Shown: positions 9,001-17,875 of the stretch, piece by piece
Layout: each line of letters begins with the position of its first letter
Position numbering within the stretch: the first letter of the stretch is position 1
Origin: JACKAF01 sp041391485
Lineage (GTDB): Bacteria; Bdellovibrionota; FAC87; UBA2466; JACKAF01
Assembly (NCBI GenBank): GCA_041391485.1
Contig: JAWKNY010000020.1
Location: 1-64,000 of the forward strand
Length of the DNA: 64,000 bases
Direction: 5' to 3'
Position numbers and translations under genes: made by a program
The notes under the pieces: generated by a model
The model's database searches: none
What the model was told of the DNA's origin: nothing
What the model saw: only the letters and a program-made list of their open reading frames with translations

Positions 9001-9992
9001 GCAACAAAAAAACCATCATGATCACCGGTGGTGCGGGCTACATCGGCCGCTGCACCGCTTATGTGCTTTCTCAAAACGGCTACAAGCCGGTACTCATCGA
9101 CAACTTCAGCACGGGCCGACGGGCTATGGTGGGCGAGCTGACGTGCTTCGATCTCGATCTTACGGATCGCAAGCTGACGCTCGAAGCATTCAGAAAAAGT
9201 CCCGATCTGGTGGGGGTGATCCATTTTGCCGCCAAAGCGCTCGTAGGCGAATCGGTGGAGAAGCCCTACGATTACCTGAGGAATAACGTTCTATCGACGC
9301 TTAACATCGCAGAGGCCGCGACTTCGGCGAAAGTGTGCTTGCTGCATTCGTCCAGCTGCGCGGTTTATGGCGTACCGGAAGAACTCCCCATTCGCGAAAC
9401 CACGGCGCGAGTTCCCGTTTCCCCTTATGGCTCGGCTAAGGCGATGGCCGAGGATGTGATCGCGCAGTTTGTGCGGCACAAGGGGCTCAGGGCCCTCAAC
9501 CTACGCTATTTCAACCCAGCCGGGAGTTTGGGAAACGCCCAATATGGGGAGCTGCACGATCCGGAAACGCATCTGATTCCAAACGTGGTCAATGCGTTTC
9601 TAGGGGGAAACCCTATCCGCGTTTTTGGCGATGACTATGACACTCCCGATGGAACTTGCGTGCGTGACTATATCCACATCGAAGATCTGGTGGCGGCGCA
9701 CGTTGCCGCACTGGAGAAGCTGCTCTCACCGGAAGGGCTTGAAGTGGAGAGTCTCAATATCGGGGCGGGGAAGGGCAGCTCTGTGAAAGAGGTGCTGGAT
9801 ACGGCGGCTTCGGTGCTGGGGGGAGCGATTCCGCATGAGATGGCGCCTAGGCGGCCAGGCGATCCGCCGGAACTCGTCGCTGACATCGCACAAGCCAAGT
9901 CTGTTTTGTCCTGGGCCCCTAAGAAATCCTTGGGCGAAATGATTGCCGATCACCACACGTGGTTAGTCGGCCGAGCCAAGAAGTTGCTCTAA
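8997..9992 (+). CDS. galE: UDP-glucose 4-epimerase
   Basis: NAD-dependent epimerase interconverting UDP-glucose and UDP-galactose for surface polysaccharide synthesis. The 331-residue product starts at an ATG overlapping the pilD stop. It shows the Rossmann motif GGAGYIG, the active-site serine region LLHSSSCAVYG, the catalytic YGSAK (Tyr-x-x-x-Lys) and the substrate region LRYFNPAGS. The C-terminal domain has RDYIHIEDLVAAHVAALE. Sequence and length are normal. A related sugar-nucleotide epimerase is possible, but GalE is the best fit. Confidence 0.93.
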   Translation: MSNKKTIMITGGAGYIGRCTAYVLSQNGYKPVLIDNFSTGRRAMVGELTCFDLDLTDRKLTLEAFRKSPDLVGVIHFAAKALVGESVEKPYDYLRNNVLSTLNIAEAATSAKVCLLHSSSCAVYGVPEELPIRETTARVPVSPYGSAKAMAEDVIAQFVRHKGLRALNLRYFNPAGSLGNAQYGELHDPETHLIPNVVNAFLGGNPIRVFGDDYDTPDGTCVRDYIHIEDLVAAHVAALEKLLSPEGLEVESLNIGAGKGSSVKEVLDTAASVLGGAIPHEMAPRRPGDPPELVADIAQAKSVLSWAPKKSLGEMIADHHTWLVGRAKKLL

Positions 9993-10003
9993 AAGTCTGT
10001 CCG

Positions 10004-10834
10004 TTATTCCGATTCTTTATTTTCGCTATGGGGAAGCGTGCCTTCGGCGACGAGCAGGTAGCCGCGGTTTTCGACGGTGTCCATCGTCTTCATCGCTTTT
10101 ACCAGCGTGTCGGTAGTGACCCAAACCCAGGGTGCTTTACTGGGGTTTACGTCCATGACCAGAAAAGAATCTGAAGCGCTGTCGTAAGCGCCGACGGGGG
10201 AGATGTGTCCGCCACCTTCCTGACCCAGTTCGGAACGCTTGTAATTTACGATCACAAAGTCGCCGGCCTTTGCCAGATTGGCCTTCATCTCGTCGCGAAT
10301 CTTATCCGTGGAAATGGAGTTGTCCACGACTCGGATGGTGGACGCGAGCCCGTGCGCGATCAGCATGTCGTGGAGCTGGCGCAACTGGAGTCCGAAATCT
10401 TTTTTTCCCTGAATGGGTTCACCATAAAGCTGGGTCGGCGTTTTGACCTTTGTCGCGCTTTCCGAAAAAAATGCATTGGGCGTGTAACGTTCGATGCGAG
10501 CGTCAAAACCTTCCGGCAGGTGCTTGGTGAGTTTCTTGTCTAGCAGCGAGGTGTCCACGGGCTTGCTAAACGCACTATTGGAGAGGCGGAGAGCATTCAG
10601 AACGACGGTGCCCGTCGTGGGGCCGCAGCTGATTTTGTCGGTCTGGCTTTGGAACTGATTCGCCAAAACGAAAAAGTCTTTTTTGGCCTCCGCTCTTTCC
10701 AGTCGCACCTGAGCCGCGTCGTTCGTCCAGTCCAAAACCGGCTGGGACGGCTGCGCCGTTTTGGGGGGGTTGTTACAGGCGCCGAAACCAACCAGACAAA
10801 GAATTGCTAGGGTGACAGAAGGGCTGAAACGCAT
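10004..10834 (-). CDS. Phytochelatin synthase-like lipoprotein
   Basis: 276-residue papain-fold protein of the phytochelatin synthase family, which act on glutathione by transferring or hydrolysing the gamma-Glu-Cys unit. The triad is visible: Cys70 in DKISCGPTTGTVVLNAL, His210 in GGGHISPVGAYD and Asp228 in LVMDVNPSKAPW. The N-terminus is a signal peptide with a lipobox-like GFGAC (Cys20), so the enzyme is predicted to be membrane-anchored in the periplasm. Prokaryotic members consist of this catalytic domain only and many act mainly as glutathione hydrolases. The start ATG has GAGG upstream. It stands alone, 84 bp below rplC. Confidence 0.85.
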   Translation of the reverse strand: MRFSPSVTLAILCLVGFGACNNPPKTAQPSQPVLDWTNDAAQVRLERAEAKKDFFVLANQFQSQTDKISCGPTTGTVVLNALRLSNSAFSKPVDTSLLDKKLTKHLPEGFDARIERYTPNAFFSESATKVKTPTQLYGEPIQGKKDFGLQLRQLHDMLIAHGLASTIRVVDNSISTDKIRDEMKANLAKAGDFVIVNYKRSELGQEGGGHISPVGAYDSASDSFLVMDVNPSKAPWVWVTTDTLVKAMKTMDTVENRGYLLVAEGTLPHSENKESE

Positions 10835-10918
10835 AGTACCTCACTCGTAGTCTAACGACGTCCGGATATAGCACTGCGTCAAATCGCACGCAACTAGGTT
10901 TATCTGGCGATTATTCGA

Positions 10919-11587
10919 TTAGACCCATTGACGGTCAGTGGGTGCCGGGCGTTTCTTCGCCGATTGGACGAAGACCAAACCTTTGCGCGATCCGGGAACC
11001 GCTCCTTTGAGCAGCAGGAGGTTCTCATCGGCTTTCACTTCGACGATTTCAAGATTTTGGACGGTCTTGCGCTCGTCACCCCAATGTCCGGGCATCTTCT
11101 TCTTTTTGACGATACGACCGGGCCAGGTGTTCGCACCCATGGAACCGCCGTGACGGAAAAACTCATGCACACCGTGGGAGGATTTGGCGCCGGAGAAGTT
11201 GTGGCGCTTCATCACACCGGTGAAGCCGTGACCTTTGGAGGTCCCGACCACATCGACTTTGTCCCCTTTTTGGAACATATCGAGCTTCAGGGCCTGACCG
11301 GGCTTGAGATGGGCAATAGCCTCATCCGACGCCACCCGGATTTCCTGCATAGCGGCCTTAGCGGGAGTGCCCGCTTTCTTAAAATGTCCTTGCTGGGCCT
11401 TATTTACGTTTTGGGGCTTCTTGGCTCCCAGGCCCACCTGAATGGCGGCGTAGCCGTCCTTCTCGTTGAGCTTCACCTGCGTGATCACGCAGTCGGAGGT
11501 ATCCACGACCGTGACCGGCACCAAGGCGCCGTTGTCGTCATAGACCCGAGTCATTCCTACTTTACGTCCCAAGATTCCGACTTTCAT
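10919..11587 (-). CDS. rplC: 50S ribosomal protein L3
   Basis: Full-length L3 (222 residues) with the N-terminal MKVGILGRKVGMTRVYDD and the signature around GHGFTGVMKRHNFSG, GSMGANTWPGRIVKKKKM and PGHWGDERKTVQNLE. The ATG at 11587 follows AGAGGGA. The unusual point is the setting: rpsJ is not upstream, and rplD and rplW are not downstream, so this copy is outside the normal S10 operon. The gene before it on the same strand is an unknown 144-residue protein; the one after it is a phytochelatin synthase-like protein. It may be the only copy, relocated, or a second copy. Confidence 0.95.
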   Translation of the reverse strand: MKVGILGRKVGMTRVYDDNGALVPVTVVDTSDCVITQVKLNEKDGYAAIQVGLGAKKPQNVNKAQQGHFKKAGTPAKAAMQEIRVASDEAIAHLKPGQALKLDMFQKGDKVDVVGTSKGHGFTGVMKRHNFSGAKSSHGVHEFFRHGGSMGANTWPGRIVKKKKMPGHWGDERKTVQNLEIVEVKADENLLLLKGAVPGSRKGLVFVQSAKKRPAPTDRQWV

Positions 11588-11734
11588 GTTCCCTCTTTCG
11601 CGAAGCTTCAAAAAACAATCCCACAGTTTATAGCGGCATCCCCTCGACGGAGCAACTGTTTTCCCACAGCCGCTCTTGGGGGGCCCGAGCGGGGGGAGAC
11701 GGCATTGTATTGGAATGGGGCGTTAACAAAAATT

Positions 11735-11931
11735 AATTCTTTTTGCCGCGGTGCCTTTTCAAGGGAGGGGGTCTGAGTGAATGCTCAAGATCGTGGGTTG
11801 AGGGGACTCGCCGGTTGGGCGGTCGGCTAAGGGGGACAAGCCGGCTGCTGGGAAGAACGGGCGAGATTCCTTTTTTTGGGGGGATGAAGTCAAGCCATCA
11901 GAGGGACCGGAGACGGTCCCTCTTCCTTTTT
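11735..11931 (+). ncRNA. Candidate structured non-coding RNA
   Basis: The 349-bp gap between two minus-strand genes (11588-11936) ends in a strong plus-strand terminator but contains no plus-strand protein gene with a recognisable product. Nested pairing is visible: CTCGCC near 11805 with GGCGAG near 11860, enclosing GTCGGCT with AGCCGGC near 11825-11850. Upstream there is a small TGAG/CTCA hairpin near 11775. I compared it by eye with SRP RNA, tmRNA, RNase P RNA and 6S RNA and found no defining motif. The 5' end is estimated. Confidence 0.4.
11901..11931 (+). terminator. Intrinsic terminator
   Basis: GAGGGACCG (11901-11909) and CGGTCCCTC (11914-11922) form a perfect nine-pair stem with a GAGA tetraloop, followed by TTCCTTTTT. 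The T-rich tract is on the plus strand, so it terminates plus-strand transcription, although the adjacent genes are on the minus strand. Confidence 0.8.
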
Positions 11932-11936
11932 CTGCT

Positions 11937-12371
11937 CTAATCGCCGAGCTTCAGATCGCGCACAAGTTTTTCCAGAAACTCGTTTTCGGTGGTTTCCTTG
12001 GAGTCGGAGTCGAAATCGATCTCCTTGATCTCGTCCAGGGTTTCTTTGAATTTGTCGTCGTTTTCAAGCCCCTCTTTCAACTTTTCCATGTAGTCTTTGG
12101 GGTACTTTTTCACCAGTTTGTCGACGTAGGTGTTGAGTTTTTTCTCGGCCTTAATGCGTTTGTTCAGCTGGAGAGTTTTCCAGACTGAAATGTAGTGAAG
12201 TCGGCAATAACCCTCAGAAACGGGTTCAGCGCGGCAATGGCTTTGCAGGCAAAACTTGCGCTTCTTTTCCCCGGTCTTCTTTTTAGGACTCGCCTTCTTA
12301 GTCCCGACCTTGGCCTTGGTCACGGGCTTGGGTTCGGTCTTGGTTTCGGTTTTTTTTGTTCGTTTTGCCAA
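11937..12371 (-). CDS. Unknown basic protein with a Cys/His motif
   Basis: 144 residues starting at TTG (MAKRTKK) with GGGAG upstream. The first 38 residues are a lysine-, threonine- and proline-rich tail. It is followed by a compact motif, CLQSHCRAEPVSEGYCRLHYISVW, whose key residues are three Cys and two His spaced like a small zinc site. The last 80 residues are acidic and helical (KLKEGLENDDKFKETLDEIKE). The design suggests a nucleic-acid-binding protein, possibly with a role near translation because rplC is downstream, but no family is recognised. Confidence 0.6.
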   Translation of the reverse strand: MAKRTKKTETKTEPKPVTKAKVGTKKASPKKKTGEKKRKFCLQSHCRAEPVSEGYCRLHYISVWKTLQLNKRIKAEKKLNTYVDKLVKKYPKDYMEKLKEGLENDDKFKETLDEIKEIDFDSDSKETTENEFLEKLVRDLKLGD

Positions 12372-12448
12372 AGCTTACTCCCACTTTTCAAAGCGGCGGC
12401 AGGCAAAGACCTACCTGTACTGCGTATCGGCAGAAGGAGGGACGTGCT

Positions 12449-13886
12449 TTAGTGGATTAGGGCCCGTGCGTCACCGCAGACATTCGGGCCGCTGGTAGAG
12501 CAAGATGGGCCCTCGCCGGGCATTTCGGAGCAGGTTGAGTCGGATGAAGAGGGCTTCGGGCCAGGCCGGTGGGAAGACGGCTGCGGACGGAGCGAGCGGT
12601 CCTCAGTGAGCATCCGCTCGGCCCAATCCCAACGGACGGCCGAAATACTGGCGCAGTTTTCCGGGTGCCAAAGTTCCCGATTGTTCTCCTCGAGACGGAT
12701 ATACCGCACCGGGGATTTCAAGAAAGCCGAGAGGTAAGGCACGACCGATCCCTCGTAGTCGTACAACACGCTAATGTCGGGACGTTCGTTGAGGTAACGG
12801 ACCAGCTCCAGCGCGTTTCGCTGGGGGGTGCTGAATAAGGTGGCTAAAAGCAGCAGCCCGTTCAGAACGAGAAAATAAATTTTGCGTAGACGGCTTTTTG
12901 AAAAAAGCCCCTCGGCCAAAGGGACCAGTGCCAGTAGAGCTACGGGAAGGATGGGCACCATGAACCGCTCTTCCTTGTGCGGGATGAGGAGTGGCTCACC
13001 AGGAAAACCAGGAAAAACACCACGAGTTGAGAAAGCCCACGGTAGCGTTCGCGCACGGCGAGGTCTCGGTAACGCGCGAGGAACGTCGGCGGGAGGAGCA
13101 GCGCTATCCAAAGGAGGAAGTAGGTATAGAAAGGAGTCGTTCCGTACGAACTCGAATGGTGGATGTTGTAATCGACATAAGAAAAAAGGGATTGGTGAAA
13201 ACTCCCCCGCAATAGGTAGTCCACGCCGCCGGTCACCAAAAAGAGGGCCGCACCCACGCCCGCGAAGGGCCCAATCCTTGTAACGTCGTCGGGGTAAGAA
13301 ACACAGGGCAAAGGCGCAAACCCCTGTCTGGAAACGCATCGTGGCCGCCACCCCCAAGAAGATCAAACTGAGGGCCAAGTCCAGGCCCCGCGCTTTACGT
13401 TGGTACTCGACGGCAAAAGTCGCACTCAGAAGGAGAAAAGGCGCCGACAAGGACTCGATCATCGCCCGGCTGTAGAGAAAGGGGCAAAGAAAAAAAGCGC
13501 CGATAAAAAAGAGCGCCCACTTCAGGTAGTCGGGGCGATCCCCGTACAACCGGCACGCGCAAAAGGACGAAAACCAGATAGGCAAAAACAGCGAGGAAGG
13601 TGAGTACCAGTTGGTACTGCAAAAAGGGATCTTCCACTCCGAGCTTCCACAGCGAATGGGAAAGCGAGTAAAGCATGAGACGAGGCAGCGGGGAGCGAAT
13701 TTCGGAGTTCTCAATAATTTTTGCAACGCTTTGGCTCTGGGCGGGGATGAAAAACTCCGTGAGAGAAGTGTAATCATCCAGCGCTACGAAGCCGGGGTTC
13801 AGCCAGGGAGTGAGGAGATAAAGCGCAGCACCCAGGCCCAAAAGACCCCGCATCATCGGTGTCGCAAAATAGGATTTTAGGGGCAT
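12449..13886 (-). CDS. Alg9/PIG-B-like (GT22) membrane mannosyltransferase, apparent frameshifts
   Basis: Multi-pass membrane glycosyltransferase. The first frame (from 13886) begins MPLKSYFATPMMRGLLGLG and has an early acidic motif (ALDDY). The protein then moves to a second frame (YLKWALFFIGAFFLCPFL), to a third (SSYGTTPFYTYFLLWIALL) and back, where HKEERFMVPILPV, the signature of GT22 enzymes, appears. Breaks lie near 13500, 13300 and 13000. After correction it has about ten membrane segments. The family transfers mannose from lipid-linked donors in eukaryotes; bacterial members are less understood. The GT2 gene just upstream could make the lipid-linked sugar donor. Confidence 0.65.
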
Positions 13887-13927
13887 AGAAAAAGACGATA
13901 GCCGCGTGAACTAGGAAAGAAAAGTTT

Positions 13928-14683
13928 TTAGCCGGGAACGGTGGCGAGGAACGGCGTGGATCGGTGGGCTGGGGAGAAGCGCAGACGCACCAGCTCTTTG
14001 AAGCACAGCCAGCTCCGACTGGGTAAGCTGCGCAGTTTTCGTCGACGGCCCGCAAACGGACGGAACTTGAAGGGAATGGGCAGCTCTTTTACGTAGTCGG
14101 GGTAGTTGCTCTTGATCAGCACCGTCAAAATCAGGTTTGCCGCATCGGTGTTTGGGGGAGTGTTTTCAAGTACGAAATGAGAGCCACTCGGGAATACAGG
14201 CGGAAGGGCACGTTTGGGTCACTGAGTCGAATGCCGAATAGCCAACGGAGCACAGTGCGCAGTCCCGCGTTCGCGGTTCGGCGCGGCCAGGAGTCCAACC
14301 GGTGGGTCCGTTGTCCGAGAATCAGGTGAAACTGATCGCGCGTCCGCCACATGCGCAGAAAATCGCTGGGGTCGTAGCGACCACTACTATCGACCTGCAG
14401 AACGTACCGGCCGCGGGCGGTCTCGTAGCCGCGCCGGACGGCCCGTCCGTGCCCGATATGGAGCTGGTGCACGACCCGAATCTCGGAGTGCTCGCGGCGA
14501 AGGCCGTCCAGACTCCGGCCTGTGCCGTCGTTGGAGCCGTCGTTTACGATGACGAGGCTCAAATTCGGAAACCGTCTCTCGGAGGACATCCAGCCAGGTC
14601 AGGATCAGCGCCTCAATGTGGGCCCCTTCGTTGTAGCAGGGCATGACCACACTGAGGCTCAGGGTGGGGACTTCTAGGAGCAC
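13928..14683 (-). CDS. Family 2 glycosyltransferase, DPM1-like (apparent frameshifts)
   Basis: GT-A fold transferase. Motifs run over three frames: LSVVMPCYNEGAHIEAL (from 14683), then LVIVNDGSNDGTG and the metal-binding VLQVDSSGRYDP, then DPNVPFRLYSRVAL, and finally VKELPIPFKFRPFAGRR to the stop at 13928. The arrangement fits polyprenyl-phosphate mannose or glucose synthases lacking a C-terminal membrane domain. The start used here is a GTG at 14683; an ATG at 14708 with AAGGA upstream is out of frame and would need one more indel. A minus-strand TATAAT lies at 14753-14758. It stands 41 bp before the GT22 gene and probably supplies its donor. Confidence 0.7.
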
Positions 14684-14809
14684 GTTTTTCTTCCCGGCTA
14701 TCGGTCATGGTGTCCTTGGTGGCGCGTTGCAATGTCGGTGTAAGACAGCCTCATTATATACGCTTTTTGAGGCGCAGGCGAACCCTCAGGGCCTGTCCTT
14801 GGGGCCGAC

Positions 14810-14838
14810 TTGACGCCCTCGGCGATTCTCAGTATAAA
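14810..14838 (+). promoter_or_regulatory. Sigma70-type promoter of guaBA
   Basis: TTGACG (14810-14815) and TATAAA (14833-14838) are separated by exactly 17 bases, a near-consensus arrangement. The predicted start of transcription is near 14845, about 25 bases before the guaB ATG, leaving a short leader. Confidence 0.7.
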
Positions 14839-14869
14839 CCGGCCATTTAACCCTAACCCCAGGCCTTAG

Positions 14870-16339
14870 ATGGACCAGTCTTTGACTCCAAACGAAGCTC
14901 TCACTTTCGACGACGTTTTACTTGTGCCCCGCTATTCCGAGGTACGCCCTCCGGAAGCGGATGTGAAGAGTCGTCTAACAGAAACAATCGAGATGAAAAT
15001 CCCGATCATGTCCGCGGCGATGGACAAAGTTACCGAGAGCGCCACAGCTGTCGCCCTCGCTCAGGCGGGTGGCGTGGGCGTGATTCACCGCAATTTACCC
15101 GTTGAGAAGCAGGCCCGCGAAGTCGCGAAGGTGAAAAAGAGCGAGAGCGGTAGGATTTTGGATCCGGTCACAGTGAATCCCGAGCAAAAGGTCGGCGACG
15201 CGCTGGAACTCAAACGCAAGCATGGGATTTCAGGACTTCCCGTCATTGATGACGGGCGTTTGGTTGGCATCGTAACGAATAGAGATCTGCGTTTTGAAGA
15301 AAACCTGGAGCGCAAGATCCGCGATCTCATGACCCCGGCTGAGCGCTTGATCACGGGGCCGGAAGCGACCACGATTGAAGAGGCCATCCGCCTCATGCAC
15401 AAGCACCGCGTGGAAAAACTCCCCATCATTGATAGCAAGGGCAATCTCGCGGGCCTCATCACGATCAAAGACATCGAAAAAAGTATTTCGCATCCGGAAG
15501 CCAACCGTGATTCCAAGGGGCGGCTGCGTGTGGGCGCCGCAGTGGGGACCGGAGAGTCTTCGCAAGAGCGCATGGCGGCCTTGGCCAAAGCCGGTGCCGA
15601 TGTCGTTGTCATCGATACCGCGCACGGCGATTCCAAAGCCGTACTCGACATTTTGAAATGGGGAAAAAAGCAGTTCCCGAGTTTAGCACTTATCGCCGGT
15701 AATGTGGCGACGGCAGAAGGCGCCGAACACTTGTTTGCCGCCGGTGCGGACGCCGTGAAGGTGGGAATGGGCTGCGGATCGATCTGCACCACCCGCATTG
15801 TTGCCGGAATTGGCGTACCCCAATTCTCCGCGATTTTGGCCTGCAGCCAGGTCGCGAAGAAGTATGGCCGGACGATCATCGCCGATGGTGGCATTAAGTA
15901 TTCCGGTGATGTCGTGAAGGCGCTGGCGGCCGGAGCCAACGTCGTCATGCTGGGCGGGATGCTTGCCGGTACGGATGAGTCCCCTGGAGAGCTTGTTTAT
16001 TACCAGGCGCGTACGTATAAATCCTATCGTGGAATGGGATCCATCGAGGCGATGGCAGAAGGCAGCCGGGACCGTTATGGCCAAACTGGCGTCGAGGTCG
16101 ATGGGCTGGTGCCTGAAGGCATCGAAGGCATGGTGCCTTATCGCGGTCCACTGTCCAAGGTGCTGACCCAGCTTGTGGGCGGCATCCGCGCGGGTCTCGG
16201 TTACGTGGGCTGCAAGAACATTCCAGAGCTTCAGCAAAACGCGCAGTTTGTTCGCATCTCCAACCAGGGGCTCAAAGAGTCACACGTCCATGACGTTTTT
16301 GTAACGAAGGAAGCGCCTAATTACAGGCCGAACTTATAG
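14870..16339 (+). CDS. guaB: IMP dehydrogenase
   Basis: Oxidises IMP to XMP with NAD, the first committed step of GMP synthesis. The 489-residue protein has the normal order: N-terminal barrel strand (LTFDDVLLVPRYSE), two CBS domains at about residues 95-205, and the catalytic barrel with the active-site loop GMGCGSICTTR holding the reactive cysteine. YRGMGSIEAM and the flap region EGIEGMVPYRG, with the conserved Arg-Tyr-type environment, are present. No frame problems are visible. The stop is directly followed by the guaA start, so both are made from one mRNA. Confidence 0.98.
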   Translation: MDQSLTPNEALTFDDVLLVPRYSEVRPPEADVKSRLTETIEMKIPIMSAAMDKVTESATAVALAQAGGVGVIHRNLPVEKQAREVAKVKKSESGRILDPVTVNPEQKVGDALELKRKHGISGLPVIDDGRLVGIVTNRDLRFEENLERKIRDLMTPAERLITGPEATTIEEAIRLMHKHRVEKLPIIDSKGNLAGLITIKDIEKSISHPEANRDSKGRLRVGAAVGTGESSQERMAALAKAGADVVVIDTAHGDSKAVLDILKWGKKQFPSLALIAGNVATAEGAEHLFAAGADAVKVGMGCGSICTTRIVAGIGVPQFSAILACSQVAKKYGRTIIADGGIKYSGDVVKALAAGANVVMLGGMLAGTDESPGELVYYQARTYKSYRGMGSIEAMAEGSRDRYGQTGVEVDGLVPEGIEGMVPYRGPLSKVLTQLVGGIRAGLGYVGCKNIPELQQNAQFVRISNQGLKESHVHDVFVTKEAPNYRPNL

Positions 16340-17875
16340 ATGAAACCCAGCATCGTTGTTCTTGATTTCGGTTCGCAGTACACACAACTCATTGCCCGTT
16401 CGATTCGCCAGTTGGGTGTTTATTGCGAAATCCATCCTTACTCGATTTCTTTCCAAGACCTCAAAGCTCTGGAACCGGCGGGAATCATTTTGTCCGGTGG
16501 TCCGGCGAGTGTCACCTCGAAGACAGCTCCCAAAGTTATAAAAAAGTTTTTGGACATGAATGTCCCCGTTCTGGGAATCTGTTACGGCATGCAGCTGCTC
16601 TCGTTCATGGGGAAGGGTGCGGTCAATCAGGGATCGACGCGTGAGTATGGATTTGCCCAGGTGGAAGTCCTGAAACCAGAAGGGCTGTTTTTAGGTTTTG
16701 AAAAGGGTGAAAAGCTGCAGGTGTGGATGAGCCACGGCGATAGCGTGGAAGTCTTGCCTCAGGGAGGCGAACTCACGGCACGTAGTGAGTCCTGCCCCGT
16801 TGCGGGATTCCAAATGGGATCCCTGTATGGCCTTCAGTTTCACCCCGAAGTCGCGCACACCTTGCAAGGGGACAAGATTCTCTCGAACTTCCTTTTTGGC
16901 ATTTGCGATCTCAGCCCGGACTGGGAGATGGAGAACTTTTTCAACGCGAAGTCTGAGGAAATCCTAAGAATCGTCGGTGAGAAAGACATGGTCATTGGTG
17001 CGGTGAGCGGAGGCGTGGACTCCACGCTGCTTGCGGTCTTTCTCGGTAAGATTCTAGGCAAGAGATTCCATCCGGTACTCGTGGATCACGGGTTGATGCG
17101 ACTCAACGAGGCCGAAGAAGTCGCGAAGTTCTTAGGCGAACTCGACGTGCCGCTAAAGGTAATCAAAGCCGAGAAGCTATTTTTGAAGAACCTCTCCAAG
17201 GTTTCGGATCCTGAGAAAAAGAGAAAGATCATCGGCAAGACCTTTATTGAGGTCTTCGAAAAAGAATGCAAAAAATTTAAGAACGCCAAGTTTTTGGCTC
17301 AAGGCACGCTTTATCCTGATGTGATCGAGAGTGTGAGCGTGAAGGGACCTAGCCACACCATTAAGACCCACCACAACGTAGGTGGCCTTCCCAAGCGGAT
17401 GAAACTGAAACTCATCGAGCCGTTCCGTGAGCTTTTTAAGGATGAAGTCCGACAACTCGGCCGCACTTTGAACGTTCCGGATTGGATTCTAGGTCGTCAC
17501 CCCTTTCCGGGACCCGGGCTCGCGGTCCGTGTGCTCGGAGAGGTCTCGCGCTCCCGTTTGGATTTGCTGCGAAAAGCAGACGCCATTTTTGTGGAAGAGC
17601 TAAGAACCCAAGGCCTGTACGATCAGATTTGGCAGGCGCTTGCCGCCCTTTTGCCCGTGCGGGCGGTTGGCGTGATGGGCGATGCGCGTACCTATGAATC
17701 TGTCGTCGCGTTGCGGGCGGTGACTAGCCGGGATGGGATGACGGCGGACTGGTTCGATTTTGAAAAGCCGGCGCTGGGGCGTATTGCCAACCGAATCATC
17801 AACGAAGTTCCCGGCATCAACCGGGTTGTGTACGACGTTTCCTCCAAACCGCCCGCGACCATTGAGTGGGAATAA
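16340..17875 (+). CDS. guaA: GMP synthase (glutamine-hydrolysing)
   Basis: Converts XMP to GMP using ATP and glutamine. The 511-residue protein has the class I amidotransferase domain (GICYGMQ nucleophile loop; His and Glu in FHPEV), the PP-loop SGGVDSTLLAV of the ATP pyrophosphatase domain, the lid region TLYPDVIESVS and the C-terminal dimerisation domain with HPFPGPGLAVRVLGE. The ATG follows the guaB stop with no gap. Its last 59 bases overlap the convergent HTTM gene on the other strand. Confidence 0.98.
   Translation: MKPSIVVLDFGSQYTQLIARSIRQLGVYCEIHPYSISFQDLKALEPAGIILSGGPASVTSKTAPKVIKKFLDMNVPVLGICYGMQLLSFMGKGAVNQGSTREYGFAQVEVLKPEGLFLGFEKGEKLQVWMSHGDSVEVLPQGGELTARSESCPVAGFQMGSLYGLQFHPEVAHTLQGDKILSNFLFGICDLSPDWEMENFFNAKSEEILRIVGEKDMVIGAVSGGVDSTLLAVFLGKILGKRFHPVLVDHGLMRLNEAEEVAKFLGELDVPLKVIKAEKLFLKNLSKVSDPEKKRKIIGKTFIEVFEKECKKFKNAKFLAQGTLYPDVIESVSVKGPSHTIKTHHNVGGLPKRMKLKLIEPFRELFKDEVRQLGRTLNVPDWILGRHPFPGPGLAVRVLGEVSRSRLDLLRKADAIFVEELRTQGLYDQIWQALAALLPVRAVGVMGDARTYESVVALRAVTSRDGMTADWFDFEKPALGRIANRIINEVPGINRVVYDVSSKPPATIEWE

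Noticed and set aside
10928..11776. Long plus-strand open frame antisense to rplC
   Set aside because: It runs opposite a fully conserved ribosomal protein gene and has no recognisable motif. High G+C coding sequence often leaves the opposite strand open.
11735..11931. Identification as 6S RNA, SRP RNA or tmRNA
   Set aside because: The long closing stem of 6S, the SRP tetraloop region and the tmRNA tRNA-like end are not visible, so I only call it a candidate structured RNA.
15085..15948. 287-codon minus-strand open frame inside guaB
   Set aside because: It is the mirror of a well-conserved gene; residues are unusually rich in Ser, Ala and Pro and show no domain.
17817..17875. Overlap of guaA and the HTTM gene as a regulatory antisense element
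   Set aside because: Short tail-to-tail overlaps of this kind are common in compact genomes, and nothing in the sequence suggests more.
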